43,112 nucleotides of DNA from Candidatus Peregrinibacteria bacterium GW2011_GWF2_38_29 (GCA_000992695.1 LBUS01000015.1:1-43112), one strand, 5' to 3'. Positions 28,413 to 38,052 are shown, numbered from the stretch's first letter. Numbers and translations are program-made. Notes: generated by a model from the letters alone, not told the origin.

Positions 28413-28919
28413 TTATTGCATTCTTTGATCTGCTCCACCCCAACGACTTAAATCTGTTTCGTCTCTTGGCACGCGCTCAGCTCCAAATTGAACGCTTAAC
28501 GCATTTTCGACGCTAGATCCGCTTCTTAATCCGACATCGGCCACTTTACCCAATACTTGTGATATCTGGAAACTGGTTAATCCTAATAATCCTAAAAGTT
28601 TCGCTACGGCTTCAGGGTCTTTTCTTTCTGACTCTCCAAGTTGCAACAACGACATATCTCCTGCAATATCAGGCATCTCTCTACATGTGATTAAAGTACC
28701 TGGATCTATACAAGCCTCAATCCCTGTCTCTATGCTTGTACGCAAAAGAATCTTCGATCCTTCCTTCCATACTCTAAACGTTGTTCCCGTCGTTAAATAC
28801 AGCGATTCATCGTATCTACCCATCAACAATACCCTCTTTGTTGCTTGTAGCAATATACCTGTTGGCAATTCCGAGGCAGGCGTTCTGTCGAATATTTGTA
28901 GACCAGTAATAGCTTCCAT
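28413..28919 (-). CDS. Unknown 168-aa protein
   Basis: No family recognised. The first 90 residues alternate strands and turns (G-I-L-L-Q-A-T-K-R-V-L-L-M-G, T-T-F-R-V-W-K-E-G-S-K-I-L-L-R), and residues 105-135 are helical (A-V-A-K-L-L-G-L-L-G-L-T). No signal peptide or membrane helix. It is a single leftward gene between purL and proB, with a strong promoter whose -35 overlaps that of proB. Confidence 0.72.
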   Translation of the reverse strand: MEAITGLQIFDRTPASELPTGILLQATKRVLLMGRYDESLYLTTGTTFRVWKEGSKILLRTSIETGIEACIDPGTLITCREMPDIAGDMSLLQLGESERKDPEAVAKLLGLLGLTSFQISQVLGKVADVGLRSGSSVENALSVQFGAERVPRDETDLSRWGGADQRMQ

Positions 28920-28946
28920 ATTTTTTAAAATAAATGATAGGTTGTA

Positions 28947-28975
28947 ATCTTAAGACCATATTACGATTTTGTCAA
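28947..28975 (-). promoter_or_regulatory. Promoter of the 168-aa gene, overlapping the proB promoter
   Basis: On the minus strand TTGACA (28970-28975), 17-nt spacer, TAAGAT (28947-28952). Its -35 shares bases with the plus-strand -35 of proB. Confidence 0.7.
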
Positions 28976-28997
28976 TAATTAATTTTGCATGTATAAT
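28969..28997 (+). promoter_or_regulatory. Promoter of proB, probably leaderless
   Basis: TTGTCA (28969-28974), 17-nt spacer, TATAAT (28992-28997). The ATG at 29004 is 6 nt after the -10, so transcription should start at or next to the start codon. Confidence 0.75.
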
Positions 28998-29003
28998 GAA
29001 GCC

Positions 29004-30104
29004 ATGTCACAAATCCTCGTCATCAAAGTCGGCTCGGCACTTGTTACAAAAGAAGATAATACGCTGAATACGGATTTTATCGGAAGTTTTGTTGAGCAGA
29101 TTGCGGCGCTTAAAAAAAGCGGGCATAAAATTGTTATCGTTACTTCGGGTGCAGTTGCGAGCGGCAGGAGTGAAATGAAGCTTGAGCATGAAGACAATAT
29201 TCCTTATAAACAAGCGCTTGCGGCGATTGGGCAAGGAGTTTTGATGAATACTTATCGTGATTTTTTTAAGAAACATGAAATTGTTACCGCACAGGTTTTG
29301 CTAACAAATCTTGACTTCAAAAATCGTGAATCTTTCATAACAACACGCAACACTCTTGAGCTTTTGACGCGATTTAATACGATTCCGATCATAAATGAAA
29401 ATGATGTTACGGCTTATGCGGAAATTAAATTTGGCGATAATGATAATTTGGCAAGCAAAGTCGCAGCCATGGTTGATGCTGATAAACTCATTATTTTAAC
29501 TTCGGTTAAAGGTTTTTACACAGATGATCCGACGAAAAATCCTTCTGCGGAATTAATACGCGAACTTTCAGTTATAGACGGAAGTGTTAAAAAACTTGCA
29601 AAAGGCGCCGGTTCAAAAAAGAGCTTGGGCGGAATGTCTGGAAAAATTAAAGCCGCGGAATTCGCTTCCAATAGCGGAATAACAACATACATTGCGAATG
29701 GAAATGATGAGAATATTATTTCGAATATTATTGGTGGAGTTGCGTGCGATTTTACAGTAATTCACCCGATGACGGAAAAACACACAAGCAAGCAAAACTG
29801 GTTCAAATCACAAGTGAAAGTCGGATGCGGAATTATTATTGATGATGGCGCGGTTAAGGCTTTGAAAGAGCGCGGAAAAAGCTTGCTTCCGGTTGGCGTA
29901 ATAGGCATAAAAGGTGAATTTGAACGCGGAGATTTTGTTGAAATTTGCGGACTGGATGAAAAAGCCATTGGCCTCGGCGAAACAAACTATTCTTCAATTG
30001 ATCTTGAGCGCTTTAAAGGCTGCAAAAATGGCGAAGCCTGTTATTTGGCCGGTGCGGTGTTGGATGAGGAAGTTATACACAGGAATAATATGGTGATTTT
30101 ATGA
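29004..30104 (+). CDS. proB: Glutamate 5-kinase
   Basis: First step of proline synthesis: ATP-dependent phosphorylation of glutamate. The amino-acid-kinase domain shows V-I-K-V-G-S-A-L-V, I-V-T-S-G-A-V-A-S-G, I-I-N-E-N-D-V-T, F-G-D-N-D-N-L-A-S and G-G-M-S-G-K-I-K-A-A. The C-terminal 90 residues are a PUA domain, as in the full-length enzyme. I choose the ATG at 29004 (366 aa) over the in-frame ATG at 28989, because the latter overlaps the -10 region. No proA or proC is adjacent, so glutamyl phosphate use cannot be traced here. The gene overlaps the 3' end of the convergent 118-aa gene by 6 nt. Confidence 0.95.
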   Translation: MSQILVIKVGSALVTKEDNTLNTDFIGSFVEQIAALKKSGHKIVIVTSGAVASGRSEMKLEHEDNIPYKQALAAIGQGVLMNTYRDFFKKHEIVTAQVLLTNLDFKNRESFITTRNTLELLTRFNTIPIINENDVTAYAEIKFGDNDNLASKVAAMVDADKLIILTSVKGFYTDDPTKNPSAELIRELSVIDGSVKKLAKGAGSKKSLGGMSGKIKAAEFASNSGITTYIANGNDENIISNIIGGVACDFTVIHPMTEKHTSKQNWFKSQVKVGCGIIIDDGAVKALKERGKSLLPVGVIGIKGEFERGDFVEICGLDEKAIGLGETNYSSIDLERFKGCKNGEACYLAGAVLDEEVIHRNNMVIL

Positions 30105-30455
30105 AGTGGCCTCAGCTACTTCCGCCGCAACGTCTTCTCTTCTTTGCTGTATAACTCTCTCTGCAAGAACTTCCCACGGCTGATATCCTTCTTCAGACTT
30201 GTACGCTTGGACTACTTCGCTTTCATCTACTGTTGATATTCTTCCTTGGCGCATAAGTTCCAAAGCATACTCCTGCCATTCAATAGCTCCAACAACCGGC
30301 ATATGTAAAAGTCCTCTCATAAATTCTATTTCATCCGCATACGTTTTTGGTGCTCGCAAAAGAAGCCCAAGAACTTTGTGAAATCTTTTTGTATCTACGG
30401 CTGTTCCACTTGTCATCATTTCCATATATTCTTGATATGGCCATCCGCGCTCCAT
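30099..30455 (-). CDS. Unknown 118-aa helical protein
   Basis: No family recognised. All-helical pattern rich in E, R, M and L (Y-Q-E-Y-M-E-M-M, F-H-K-V-L-G-L-L-L-R-A-P, Y-A-L-E-L-M-R-Q-G), without signal or membrane segments. Like neighbouring unknown genes it is a single leftward gene. Its promoter is not obvious; an AT-rich stretch with GATAATATAA lies about 35 nt upstream of the start. A purine-rich GGAGG complement near 30480 is too far from the ATG to be its ribosome binding site. Confidence 0.65.
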   Translation of the reverse strand: MERGWPYQEYMEMMTSGTAVDTKRFHKVLGLLLRAPKTYADEIEFMRGLLHMPVVGAIEWQEYALELMRQGRISTVDESEVVQAYKSEEGYQPWEVLAERVIQQRREDVAAEVAEATS

Positions 30456-30572
30456 AAATTTTATTTTTTAGTATTTAAGGAGGTTATATTATCACAAATC
30501 CATACAATATATTAATAATTATTTCACTTTGGAACAGCTTATCTTTTGCCTACCACTTTCTGTAATCACGTC

Positions 30573-30601
30573 AAGGGTAGGTACAAATTGTACCCACCCT
30601 T
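30573..30601. promoter_or_regulatory. Long inverted repeat upstream of the copper operon
   Basis: AAGGGTAGGTACAA and TTGTACCCACCCTT form a 14-bp dyad with one mismatch around a single central base. It shares GTACC/TAGGTA words with the operator at 30663-30685 and may be a second CsoR site or a hairpin. Confidence 0.5.
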
Positions 30602-30647
30602 TAGCTAGCGCTAAACAATTCTTAAATTTTTCGTAAACTTTTTCGCG

Positions 30648-30676
30648 TTGACAATAACTTCTCCTACCTGTACCCT
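30648..30676 (+). promoter_or_regulatory. Promoter of the copper operon
   Basis: TTGACA (30648-30653) with a poor -10 (TACCCT, 30671-30676) 17 nt downstream. The -10 lies inside the candidate operator, so bound repressor would block RNA polymerase. Confidence 0.5.
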
Positions 30677-30685
30677 AGGTGTAGG
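30663..30685. promoter_or_regulatory. Candidate CsoR operator
   Basis: An imperfect dyad, CCTAC ... GTAGG, centred on TACCCTAGGT, similar to the G/C-tract T-A-C-C-C-C-T-A-G-G-type sites of CsoR-family repressors. It overlaps the -10 of the csoR gene itself, consistent with autoregulation released by Cu(I). Confidence 0.6.
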
Positions 30686-30705
30686 TATTATTAAAACAAT
30701 AAAAA

Positions 30706-30978
30706 ATGAATCACTCCCATGAAAAAACGCTTATCAATCTAAAGAAAGCCAAAAGCCACATTGAAAAAATTATAGAAATGCTTGAAGAAGGCGCTTATTG
30801 CATAGATGTTATGCAACAAAATCTTGCCGTGATTGGACTTTTGAAATCAGCTCATCAAATGCTTATGGAAGGTCATTTGAATTCCTGTTTCAAGTCCGCA
30901 ATGTCTACAAATCAAGAGACTAGAAAGCAAAAAATGATTGATGAAATTCTCAAAGTTTCAAAACTTATGAATAAATAA
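30706..30978 (+). CDS. csoR: CsoR-family copper-sensing repressor
   Basis: A 90-aa all-helical protein of the CsoR/RcnR family. The Cu(I) ligand set Cys-x(n)-His-x3-Cys is present as Cys32 (Y-C-I-D-V), His57 and Cys61 (H-L-N-S-C). This W-X-Y-Z fingerprint separates Cu sensors from Ni or formaldehyde sensors. It should bind the dyad over its own promoter and release it on copper binding, derepressing the two downstream copper genes, which start 29 nt later. Function is strongly supported by both ligands and neighbours. Confidence 0.92.
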   Translation: MNHSHEKTLINLKKAKSHIEKIIEMLEEGAYCIDVMQQNLAVIGLLKSAHQMLMEGHLNSCFKSAMSTNQETRKQKMIDEILKVSKLMNK

Positions 30979-31007
30979 GACCGTATAAAAATAATTAAAT
31001 CAACGCT

Positions 31008-32354
31008 ATGGAAAAAATAAATGTACCAATAAAAGGCATGCATTGTCGCTCTTGCGAATTAATAATCGAGGAAGAGCTTCTCGGAATTCCCGGCATAACA
31101 AAAGCAAAAGTGAGCCATAAAATAAAATCCGCTGAAATATATTCGACTATGCCAATTTCGGAGTCAAAAATAGCTGATGCGATAAAAAGATCCGGCTATG
31201 AAATTGGCGTGGAAGAAGAAAACAAACCTTGGATAACCGCAGATCCTGACGTTTATAAAAATCTTACAATTTCCGCGTTAATTATTATCGTGCTTTATTT
31301 TATTTTAAAAAGTACGGGATTTTTCGATATCAGTTTTAACTCAAATTCATCTTCTCTCGGACTCGCTCTGCCTCTTGTAATGGGTTTAACCGCGGGTTTT
31401 TCCACATGCATGGCACTCATTGGAGGGCTTACGTTCGCGATATCTTCCAAATATTCGGATTTGCATCCGGATGCGACTTCAATGCAAAAATTTCGTCCAC
31501 ATTTATTCTTTAATCTTGGGCGCGTTATTTCATTTGCCATTCTTGGCGGCGCAATTGGGCTTCTTGGAAAAGTCTTTCAATTATCAGGTGCCACGATTGG
31601 TCTGCTCACAATTGCGGTCAGTATTTTAATGCTTATTATCGGCTTGCAACTTACTAAAATTTCTCCAAAAATTTCCGGATTTTCTCTTAGCCTTCCTTCC
31701 GGAATTGCTAAATTTTTCGGCTTAAATAAGCAAGAAAAAGAGTATAACCATAAAAATGCGATGCTTGTTGGAGCGCTCACTTTCTTTTTGCCGTGCGGCT
31801 TCACGCAAGCCATGCAGCTTTATGCAATAAGTAGTGGAAGCTTTGCTTATGGCGCAATGATCATGGGACTTTTTGCAATCGGAACAATGCCCGGACTGCT
31901 TGGAATCGGCGGATTAACCTCTTTTATTAAAGGAAAAATCGCAAAAAGCTTTTTCAAATTTGCGGGCGTGGTCGTTATCATTCTAGCTCTTTTCAACTTC
32001 TCAAACGGATGGAATTTAACAGGATGGACAATTGCTACCGGAAGCGCTAAAAATAATCAAATCGAATCAAACGTGCCTATTGAAAATGGCGTACAAATAG
32101 CAAAAATGACGCAATCAACTTTCGGATACGACCCTGATTATTTTGTTGTTAAAAAAGGAATTCCAGTTAAATGGATTATAAATTCGGAAAATATAAATAC
32201 ATGTGCAAGCAGTATATTTATGCCAAAAATGAATATAAGAAAGTATTTGGAAGAAGGTGAAAATATTATCGAATTCACGCCGACCGAAGAAGGAACAATA
32301 AAGTTTTCGTGCAGTATGGGGATGTATACCGGGAAATTTTCAATAATCAATTGA
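31008..32354 (+). CDS. HMA - SafE/DsbD-like membrane - cupredoxin fusion protein
   Basis: A 448-aa three-part protein. Residues 1-70 are a heavy-metal-associated domain with Cys13-x-x-Cys16 (G-M-H-C-R-S-C). Residues 85-325 hold seven or so membrane helices of the sulfite-exporter/DsbD-like type ([23 protein letters not shown]), with one Cys in each of two pseudo-repeats. Residues 350-448 are a cupredoxin-like domain with C-A-S-S and F-S-C-S-M-G-M-Y, possible Cu ligands. It would take Cu(I) on one face and pass it through the membrane to an outer-face cupredoxin. It lies between csoR and copA, only 11 nt before copA. Confidence 0.85.
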   Translation: MEKINVPIKGMHCRSCELIIEEELLGIPGITKAKVSHKIKSAEIYSTMPISESKIADAIKRSGYEIGVEEENKPWITADPDVYKNLTISALIIIVLYFILKSTGFFDISFNSNSSSLGLALPLVMGLTAGFSTCMALIGGLTFAISSKYSDLHPDATSMQKFRPHLFFNLGRVISFAILGGAIGLLGKVFQLSGATIGLLTIAVSILMLIIGLQLTKISPKISGFSLSLPSGIAKFFGLNKQEKEYNHKNAMLVGALTFFLPCGFTQAMQLYAISSGSFAYGAMIMGLFAIGTMPGLLGIGGLTSFIKGKIAKSFFKFAGVVVIILALFNFSNGWNLTGWTIATGSAKNNQIESNVPIENGVQIAKMTQSTFGYDPDYFVVKKGIPVKWIINSENINTCASSIFMPKMNIRKYLEEGENIIEFTPTEEGTIKFSCSMGMYTGKFSIIN

Positions 32355-32365
32355 CCAATTTACAT

Positions 32366-34699
32366 ATGAAGAAGGAAATCATCATAACAGGCATGCACTG
32401 CGCTTCATGCGCAAATATAATAAATAGATCAATAAAAAAACTTGATGGCGTTTCGGACGTTAATGTCAGCTATGGAGCGGAAAAAGCTTCTGTTGTTTTT
32501 GACGAAAATAAACTGGAGCAAAACTTAATTATAAAAGCCATTGAAAACGCCGGATATAAGGCTGAATTTGCGGAATTGGATACATCTGCGAAAAAATCCG
32601 AGAGACAACATGAACAAATTTCCATTTACAGAAAAAAATTTCTTACAGGCTTGATTTTGAGCTTACCTATGCTTTATTTTATGCTTTTGGATTTCTTTAA
32701 AGTTTTGCCCGGAGCGGAAATTTTGATGCCATATATGGGAATAATTTCGCTTATACTTGCGACACCCGTGCAATTTATTATTGGATATTCTTTTTATAAA
32801 GGCATGGCTTCGAGCCTGCGAATGAAAACTTTTAACATGGACAGCTTGATTGCTATTGGCACGTCGGTTGCATATTTTTATAGTCTTTTTAATTACACTT
32901 ATTTTGCAATTATAAATAAAAGTTTGATTGGACTTAATGGAGAAAAAATTCCCGAACTTTATTTTGAAACCGCGGCGTTTTTAATCACTTTCGTCATCCT
33001 TGGAAAATGGCTTGAAATGAAGGCGAAAGGCAAGACCTCAGATGCCGTCAAAAAACTTGTTGGACTGCAAGCAAAAACCGCACGAATTATAGAAAATGGC
33101 GTCACGAAAGATGTTCCGATTGAAGATGTAAAAATCGGCGATACTATCCTTGTTCGTCCCGGAGAAAAAATTCCCGTTGATGGAAAAATCACAAAAGGCT
33201 CATCTGCGATTGATGAATCAATGATAACCGGCGAAAGCATTCCGGTTGAAAAAACAATTGGTGAAAATGTGATTGGCGCGACAATAAATAAAACCGGAAG
33301 CTTTGAATTTAAAGCCGTAAAAATCGGCTCAGACACAATGCTTTCCAGAATTATAAAAATGGTTGAAGATGCACAAGGTTCACGCGCACCAATTCAAGCT
33401 TTTGCAGATAAAGTTTCCGCGTGGTTTGTTCCTGCTGTTATTCTTGTCGCAATTGTTACTTTCTTGGTTTGGTTTTTTGCACTTGGTGCAACTTTGTCTT
33501 TTTCATTAATGGCTTTTACTGCAGTAATAGTTATCGCTTGTCCATGCGCTCTTGGGCTTGCGACACCAACTGCAATCATGGTTGGAACTGGAAAAGGCGC
33601 GCAATATGGAATTTTAATTAAAGGTGGCGAACCGCTTGAATTAACGCAAAAAATCACAACAATTATTTTTGATAAAACCGGAACTCTCACAAAGGGAAAA
33701 CCTGAAGTTACGGATGTTTTGAGCTTTTCCGATACTACTGAAAAAGAAATTTTGTCACTTTCCGCAAGCCTTGAGCGTTCATCCGAACATCCATTGGCTG
33801 AGGCGATTTATTCACATGCGAATGCGCAGTCTGTTCGAATGTATGAAATAAAGGATTTTAAAGCTATTCCAGGTCATGGAATATCCGGAAAAATAGGAGA
33901 TAAAACTTATTTTTTTGGAAATAAAAAACTCATTACATCGCATGTAAAATTGAATATTAAAAATATTGAGAAACTGTTAACCGACAAAGAGTCCGAAGGA
34001 AAAACCGTCATGATTTTATCAAATGAAAAAGAAATTTTGGGTGCTGTTGCTGTCGCCGATACGATTAAAAAGACTTCCAGGGAAGCGATATTTTCGCTTA
34101 AACAAATGGGCTATGAACTTTATATGATTACGGGAGATAATCATGCAACTGCAAAAGCGATTGCAAGTCAGCTCGGAATCGAGAACGTTCTTTCTGAAGT
34201 TTTGCCACAAGATAAAGCCGGCGAAGTTAAGAAACTGCAAAATGCCGGCAAATTCGTCGCAATGGTTGGAGATGGAATAAATGACGCACCCGCACTTGCG
34301 CAAGCTGATTTAGGCATTGTTATGGGCTCAGGAACAGATGTTGCAATTGAAACCGGAGGAATCGTAATTGTGAAAAACGATCTTCGCGATTTGGTTACGA
34401 TGATTCAGCTTTCAAAATCCACAATGAATAAAATCAAGCAAAATATGTTTTTTGCGCTTTTCTATAACGTTATCGGCATACCGATTGCGGCAAGAATATT
34501 TATTGGATTTGGCATGGTTTTAAAGCCTGAGCTTGCGGGCCTTGCAATGGCATTCAGCTCAATTTCTGTAGTTACAAATTCTCTGCTCTTAAATAACTTT
34601 AAGCCAAATAAAACAAATTATATTTCTTTGACTGCACCGATTATTATGGTTGTTTTGTTCGCCCTACTTTTTGTAGAATTTTCACGGCTGGGGGAGTGA
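32366..34699 (+). CDS. copA: Cu(I)-translocating P1B-type ATPase
   Basis: Copper-exporting ATPase (777 aa from the chosen start). N-terminal HMA domain with Cys12-x-x-Cys15, then the P-type core: T-G-E-S at 288-291 (actuator), transmembrane metal site C-P-C at 392-394, phosphorylated Asp436 in D-K-T-G-T-L-T, and G-D-G-I-N-D-A-P around Asp636. The C-P-C motif with downstream Asn, Tyr and Met-Ser residues places it in the Cu(I) subgroup. The open frame continues 19 codons upstream over the end of the previous gene, but the HMA domain starts at the ATG at 32366, as expected. It is the third gene of the csoR operon. Confidence 0.96.
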   Translation: MKKEIIITGMHCASCANIINRSIKKLDGVSDVNVSYGAEKASVVFDENKLEQNLIIKAIENAGYKAEFAELDTSAKKSERQHEQISIYRKKFLTGLILSLPMLYFMLLDFFKVLPGAEILMPYMGIISLILATPVQFIIGYSFYKGMASSLRMKTFNMDSLIAIGTSVAYFYSLFNYTYFAIINKSLIGLNGEKIPELYFETAAFLITFVILGKWLEMKAKGKTSDAVKKLVGLQAKTARIIENGVTKDVPIEDVKIGDTILVRPGEKIPVDGKITKGSSAIDESMITGESIPVEKTIGENVIGATINKTGSFEFKAVKIGSDTMLSRIIKMVEDAQGSRAPIQAFADKVSAWFVPAVILVAIVTFLVWFFALGATLSFSLMAFTAVIVIACPCALGLATPTAIMVGTGKGAQYGILIKGGEPLELTQKITTIIFDKTGTLTKGKPEVTDVLSFSDTTEKEILSLSASLERSSEHPLAEAIYSHANAQSVRMYEIKDFKAIPGHGISGKIGDKTYFFGNKKLITSHVKLNIKNIEKLLTDKESEGKTVMILSNEKEILGAVAVADTIKKTSREAIFSLKQMGYELYMITGDNHATAKAIASQLGIENVLSEVLPQDKAGEVKKLQNAGKFVAMVGDGINDAPALAQADLGIVMGSGTDVAIETGGIVIVKNDLRDLVTMIQLSKSTMNKIKQNMFFALFYNVIGIPIAARIFIGFGMVLKPELAGLAMAFSSISVVTNSLLLNNFKPNKTNYISLTAPIIMVVLFALLFVEFSRLGE

Positions 34700-34749
34700 A
34701 AAACTATTTTAAACGCCAAAATAAGCTCAAAATGATGCTCTTTATGTGT

Positions 34750-34778
34750 TTGACATATTTAATAAAATAATGTATAAT
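34750..34778 (+). promoter_or_regulatory. Perfect consensus promoter of the surface-protein gene
   Basis: TTGACA (34750-34755), 17-nt spacer, TATAAT (34773-34778), a full match. The leader to 34814 is about 30 nt. Confidence 0.85.
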
Positions 34779-34813
34779 ATAGACAGTAAAATAAAAATCT
34801 AACAAAAACAAAC

Positions 34814-36346
34814 ATGAACAAAAAAATCGTAATCGGTATCGTCGCCGCACTCTTGATCGGAGTCGGTGTATTTTTATTTACCTCAAGCGGAGGTGGATTA
34901 TTTAAGGGATCAGCTATAGGACTTGCTGATTGCCCAAAAAATGTAAAACTTTTACAGGTCTTGGTACAAGCTAAAAATAAAGTTAATTCAAAAATTGGAT
35001 ACGATAATATGAAAAAAGCCGGCTGTGTAATAGACGAGGCAACGGAAAGAGCATATCAATCTTTGTTGAATCCAACTAAAACAACGACTACGGCAGCTGT
35101 TCCTTCAATCACTTGCACTGATGAAAGCAAGAAATTCGAAAAAATACAATCTGCATTTAATGCTTCAATGGACTACCCAACAGCTAAAGCGTTTTTGAGT
35201 GATTATGAAAATTTGATGACGGCTGAAGCTGTCAATATTAATAAATGTGGTGATCCGAGAAACAGTTCTAATAATGCCCTTAGGGATTCTATCAATACTC
35301 AATATAAAACAATGCAGAATCGAATTACCAATGCTGATAAATTGTCCATCGTTGCAAAAAAAGGCATTTCCACTCCACTTTGGGATAAAATACATTCAGG
35401 CAATTCTTATGAAAAAGTTGAATTGGGCAAATTCGTCTTTGATGCGTCTGGATCTCCTTCTCAATTCGTTAAACTGGAAAACGTTACTATAAAAGACACT
35501 CTTTCCGATGGCGCCAAAGCTTCTGACATTAAAAATTTTGAGATTACACTGATCAACACTAACGGTCAATACAATGGTAGTTATCAACCTAAGATCACTA
35601 ATGGTCTAACTACTCCATCTGTCATCGCTGGACGCACCTATCCTACGATTCTTACTCTGAAAGGAGACATTGATCAAAGCGCAGAGGGAGGAACTCATAC
35701 TTTCTCTTTGGATAAATCTCCCATTAAAGTCAAAGGCATTACCTACGAGGCTGGAACTGGAGGCACAACGATTGAAAAACTTTCACTTGTTAATGTAAGC
35801 CCATTCGATAACGCAACTTTTTCTAAACAAATTCTTCCTAAACCAAATTTAACTGTCGCGAGTGGCGATGCAACAACTTCTAAAAACGTAGACCCTACAA
35901 AGTCATATCACTTTGAATTGGCTAAATTTAAATTTTCTACGGATTCGACTACGCCAATTTATTTATTACCAACAAAGCTTAATGATTTGACTGCGGATGG
36001 CGCTAAATTTTCAGATCTATACAATGCATCGTGTAGCTATTGTGATTCGCTATTTCTTGTAAACGTCTCTACTGGCAAACAGGTTGGTGTAGTTAGAAGC
36101 ACCGGAGATATTCAGGGTATCGGCACTGCTCCTTCACAATGGTTACAGGCTATTACGTCTGACAAACCACTTGTTCTTTCTTTATTGGAAAATGGTAGCA
36201 TAAAAAATAAGTCAGTTGGTTCTCATACATTTTCTATAGGTGATGCAACTGTTTATGATAATCCTGTTGGAAGTGGACCAGGCATGAAGGTAAAATTATC
36301 TTCGACTGGTTATACAGTCAACGTTGTAACTCCTACAACTCCATAA
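34814..36346 (+). CDS. Membrane-anchored surface protein with duplicated domain
   Basis: A 510-aa protein with an N-terminal signal anchor (residues 4-24, V-I-G-I-V-A-A-L-L-I-G-V-G-V-F-L-F). Residues 35-180 are helical with four Cys. Two similar beta-rich domains follow: about 200-320 and about 370-505. Both share the pattern E-L-(G/A)-K-F-x-F ... D-G-A-K-x-S-D followed by G-x-H-T-F-S close to the end of each. The protein is rich in T, S and N and lacks catalytic motifs, which fits an exported structural or adhesive protein. A perfect consensus promoter implies high expression. It has its own terminator. The repeats are my reading and not an alignment. Confidence 0.75.
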   Translation: MNKKIVIGIVAALLIGVGVFLFTSSGGGLFKGSAIGLADCPKNVKLLQVLVQAKNKVNSKIGYDNMKKAGCVIDEATERAYQSLLNPTKTTTTAAVPSITCTDESKKFEKIQSAFNASMDYPTAKAFLSDYENLMTAEAVNINKCGDPRNSSNNALRDSINTQYKTMQNRITNADKLSIVAKKGISTPLWDKIHSGNSYEKVELGKFVFDASGSPSQFVKLENVTIKDTLSDGAKASDIKNFEITLINTNGQYNGSYQPKITNGLTTPSVIAGRTYPTILTLKGDIDQSAEGGTHTFSLDKSPIKVKGITYEAGTGGTTIEKLSLVNVSPFDNATFSKQILPKPNLTVASGDATTSKNVDPTKSYHFELAKFKFSTDSTTPIYLLPTKLNDLTADGAKFSDLYNASCSYCDSLFLVNVSTGKQVGVVRSTGDIQGIGTAPSQWLQAITSDKPLVLSLLENGSIKNKSVGSHTFSIGDATVYDNPVGSGPGMKVKLSSTGYTVNVVTPTTP

Positions 36347-36364
36347 GTTTTAAACAATTAACTT

Positions 36365-36395
36365 AAAGCCCCGCCTTAAAAACGGGGCTTTTTTA
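36365..36395 (+). terminator. Rho-independent terminator
   Basis: AAAGCCCCG and CGGGGCTTT form a 9-bp stem with a 9-nt loop, followed by a T run. It ends the surface-protein transcript. Confidence 0.9.
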
Positions 36396-36424
36396 TATTT
36401 GATTTTAGGCGCAATTTTCACCTC

Positions 36425-36453
36425 TTGATTTGGCAATTTAAACCCGCTATACT
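36425..36453 (+). promoter_or_regulatory. Promoter of purH, probably leaderless
   Basis: TTGATT (36425-36430), 17-nt spacer, TATACT (36448-36453). The ATG at 36463 is 9 nt after the -10, leaving at most two or three leader bases. Confidence 0.65.
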
Positions 36454-36462
36454 TTTCCCGCT

Positions 36463-38052
36463 ATGAACCCAAAGAAGTACGCTTTAATCAGCGTTTACGA
36501 CAAAACAGGAGTAGCGGAACTGGCCAAAGCGCTAGTAAAAGCCGGATATGAAATCCTTTCAACCGGAGGTACAAGCAAATACCTAAAAGATAGCGGCATT
36601 GCCGTAATCGACATTTCGGAATATACGGGGTTTCCCGAGGTTATGGATGGTCGTGTGAAAACCTTGAATCCAAAAATTTATAGTGGAATTTTGGCTGTGC
36701 GTGATGATAAAAAGCACATGGAAGAGTTAGATGAGCGCGGACTCGGCTTGATTGATTATGTTATTTGCAATCTTTATCCGTTTGAAGAAACGCTTGAAAA
36801 AGACGGCGTCACCGAGGATGAATTAATTGAAAAAATTGATATTGGAGGCGTGACTTTGATCCGTGCAAGTGCGAAAAATTATAAATTCGTTACGATCATC
36901 ACTTATCCGGAAGATTATAAAACCGTAACGGAAGAACTTGAAAAATCCGGAGAAACAAGCCTTGAAACGCGAAAAAGATTGGCGAAAAAAGCATTCAATC
37001 GCACTTATCAATATGATGAAAAAATTGCGCATTGGTTTCGCGAAACTTTGGGCGAACCTGAGCTTATGGATCTGCATTACGAAAAAGTCGCATCACTTCG
37101 ATATGGCGAAAATCCTCATCAGAAAGCCGCATTTTTCAGAAATCCTTTGAATAATGATTCGAACGTAACGAACGCAAAAGTGATTCAAGGAAAGCAAATG
37201 TCTTTTAACAATTATGTTGATGCGGATTCCGCACTTGAACTTGTTAAAGAATTTGAAAGGCCAACGACTGCGATAATTAAACATAATAATCCTTGCGGAG
37301 TCGCGAGTGCCGATACGATTTTTGAAGCTTTTGATTTTGCATTTAACGTTGATCCGTTGTCCGCTTTTGGCGGCGTAATCGCATTAAATCGAAATTGCAC
37401 AAAAGAAATCGCGCAGTATATTGCAGATAAAAAAATATTTCTTGAAATCATAATTTGTCCAAAATTTGAAAAAGACGCACTCGAAATACTAAGCAAAAAA
37501 CCAAATGTAAGGCTTCTTGAAACCGGTCCGTTAAAATTAGATTTGCTCAGACGCGACATAAAAAAAGTTGCCGGAGGCGTTTTGATTCAAACAAAAGACA
37601 CATATCAATTAAGTGAAAAAGATTTGAAAACCGTGACGAAATCCGCGCCTACACAAGAGCAAATTCGCGCTATGATCTTCGCTACAAAAGTTGTAAAACA
37701 TGTTGTTTCAAACGCTGTTGTTTTTGCAAAATGCGTGCCAAGCAATTCAGAATCTGGTGATGTTGTTGAAATGACGACAAGCATTGGAAGCGGTCAAATG
37801 TCACGTGTTGATTCGGTTGTTATTGCCGCACACAAAGCCAAAAACAGACATGATGAAAATTTCATAAAAGGATCCGTGATGTCATCCGACGCATTTTTTC
37901 CATTTCCGGATGCGGCTATTGAATCCATAAAAGCCGGCGCAGTCGCTTTAATCCAACCGGGCGGAAGCATCAAAGATGAAGAAGTTATTAAAGCGGTTGA
38001 TGAAATGAATGTGCCAATGGTTTTTACGGGGAAAAGGTTTTTTAGGCATTAA
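36463..38052 (+). CDS. purH: Bifunctional AICAR transformylase / IMP cyclohydrolase
   Basis: The last two steps of IMP synthesis (529 aa). The N-terminal MGS-like IMP cyclohydrolase domain shows A-L-I-S-V-Y-D-K-T-G, L-S-T-G-G-T-S-K-Y-L and D-G-R-V-K-T-L-(N/H)-P-K-I. The C-terminal AICAR transformylase domain has the catalytic K273-H274 in I-K-H-N-N-P-C-G, then D-P-L-S-A-F-G-G-V-I-A-L-N and the terminal F-T-G-(K/M)-R-F-F-R-H. Both active sites look intact. It uses 10-formyl-tetrahydrofolate, whereas the PurP homologues further right would use formate and ATP for the same formyl transfer, so this step may have two enzyme types. It is followed directly by a hairpin. Confidence 0.97.
   Translation: MNPKKYALISVYDKTGVAELAKALVKAGYEILSTGGTSKYLKDSGIAVIDISEYTGFPEVMDGRVKTLNPKIYSGILAVRDDKKHMEELDERGLGLIDYVICNLYPFEETLEKDGVTEDELIEKIDIGGVTLIRASAKNYKFVTIITYPEDYKTVTEELEKSGETSLETRKRLAKKAFNRTYQYDEKIAHWFRETLGEPELMDLHYEKVASLRYGENPHQKAAFFRNPLNNDSNVTNAKVIQGKQMSFNNYVDADSALELVKEFERPTTAIIKHNNPCGVASADTIFEAFDFAFNVDPLSAFGGVIALNRNCTKEIAQYIADKKIFLEIIICPKFEKDALEILSKKPNVRLLETGPLKLDLLRRDIKKVAGGVLIQTKDTYQLSEKDLKTVTKSAPTQEQIRAMIFATKVVKHVVSNAVVFAKCVPSNSESGDVVEMTTSIGSGQMSRVDSVVIAAHKAKNRHDENFIKGSVMSSDAFFPFPDAAIESIKAGAVALIQPGGSIKDEEVIKAVDEMNVPMVFTGKRFFRH

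Noticed and set aside
28989-29003. Earlier ATG of proB
   Set aside because: It overlaps the TATAAT box of the proB promoter and would lie upstream of the transcription start.
32309-32365. 19-codon N-terminal extension of copA
   Set aside because: It overlaps the previous gene; the HMA domain starts at 32366.
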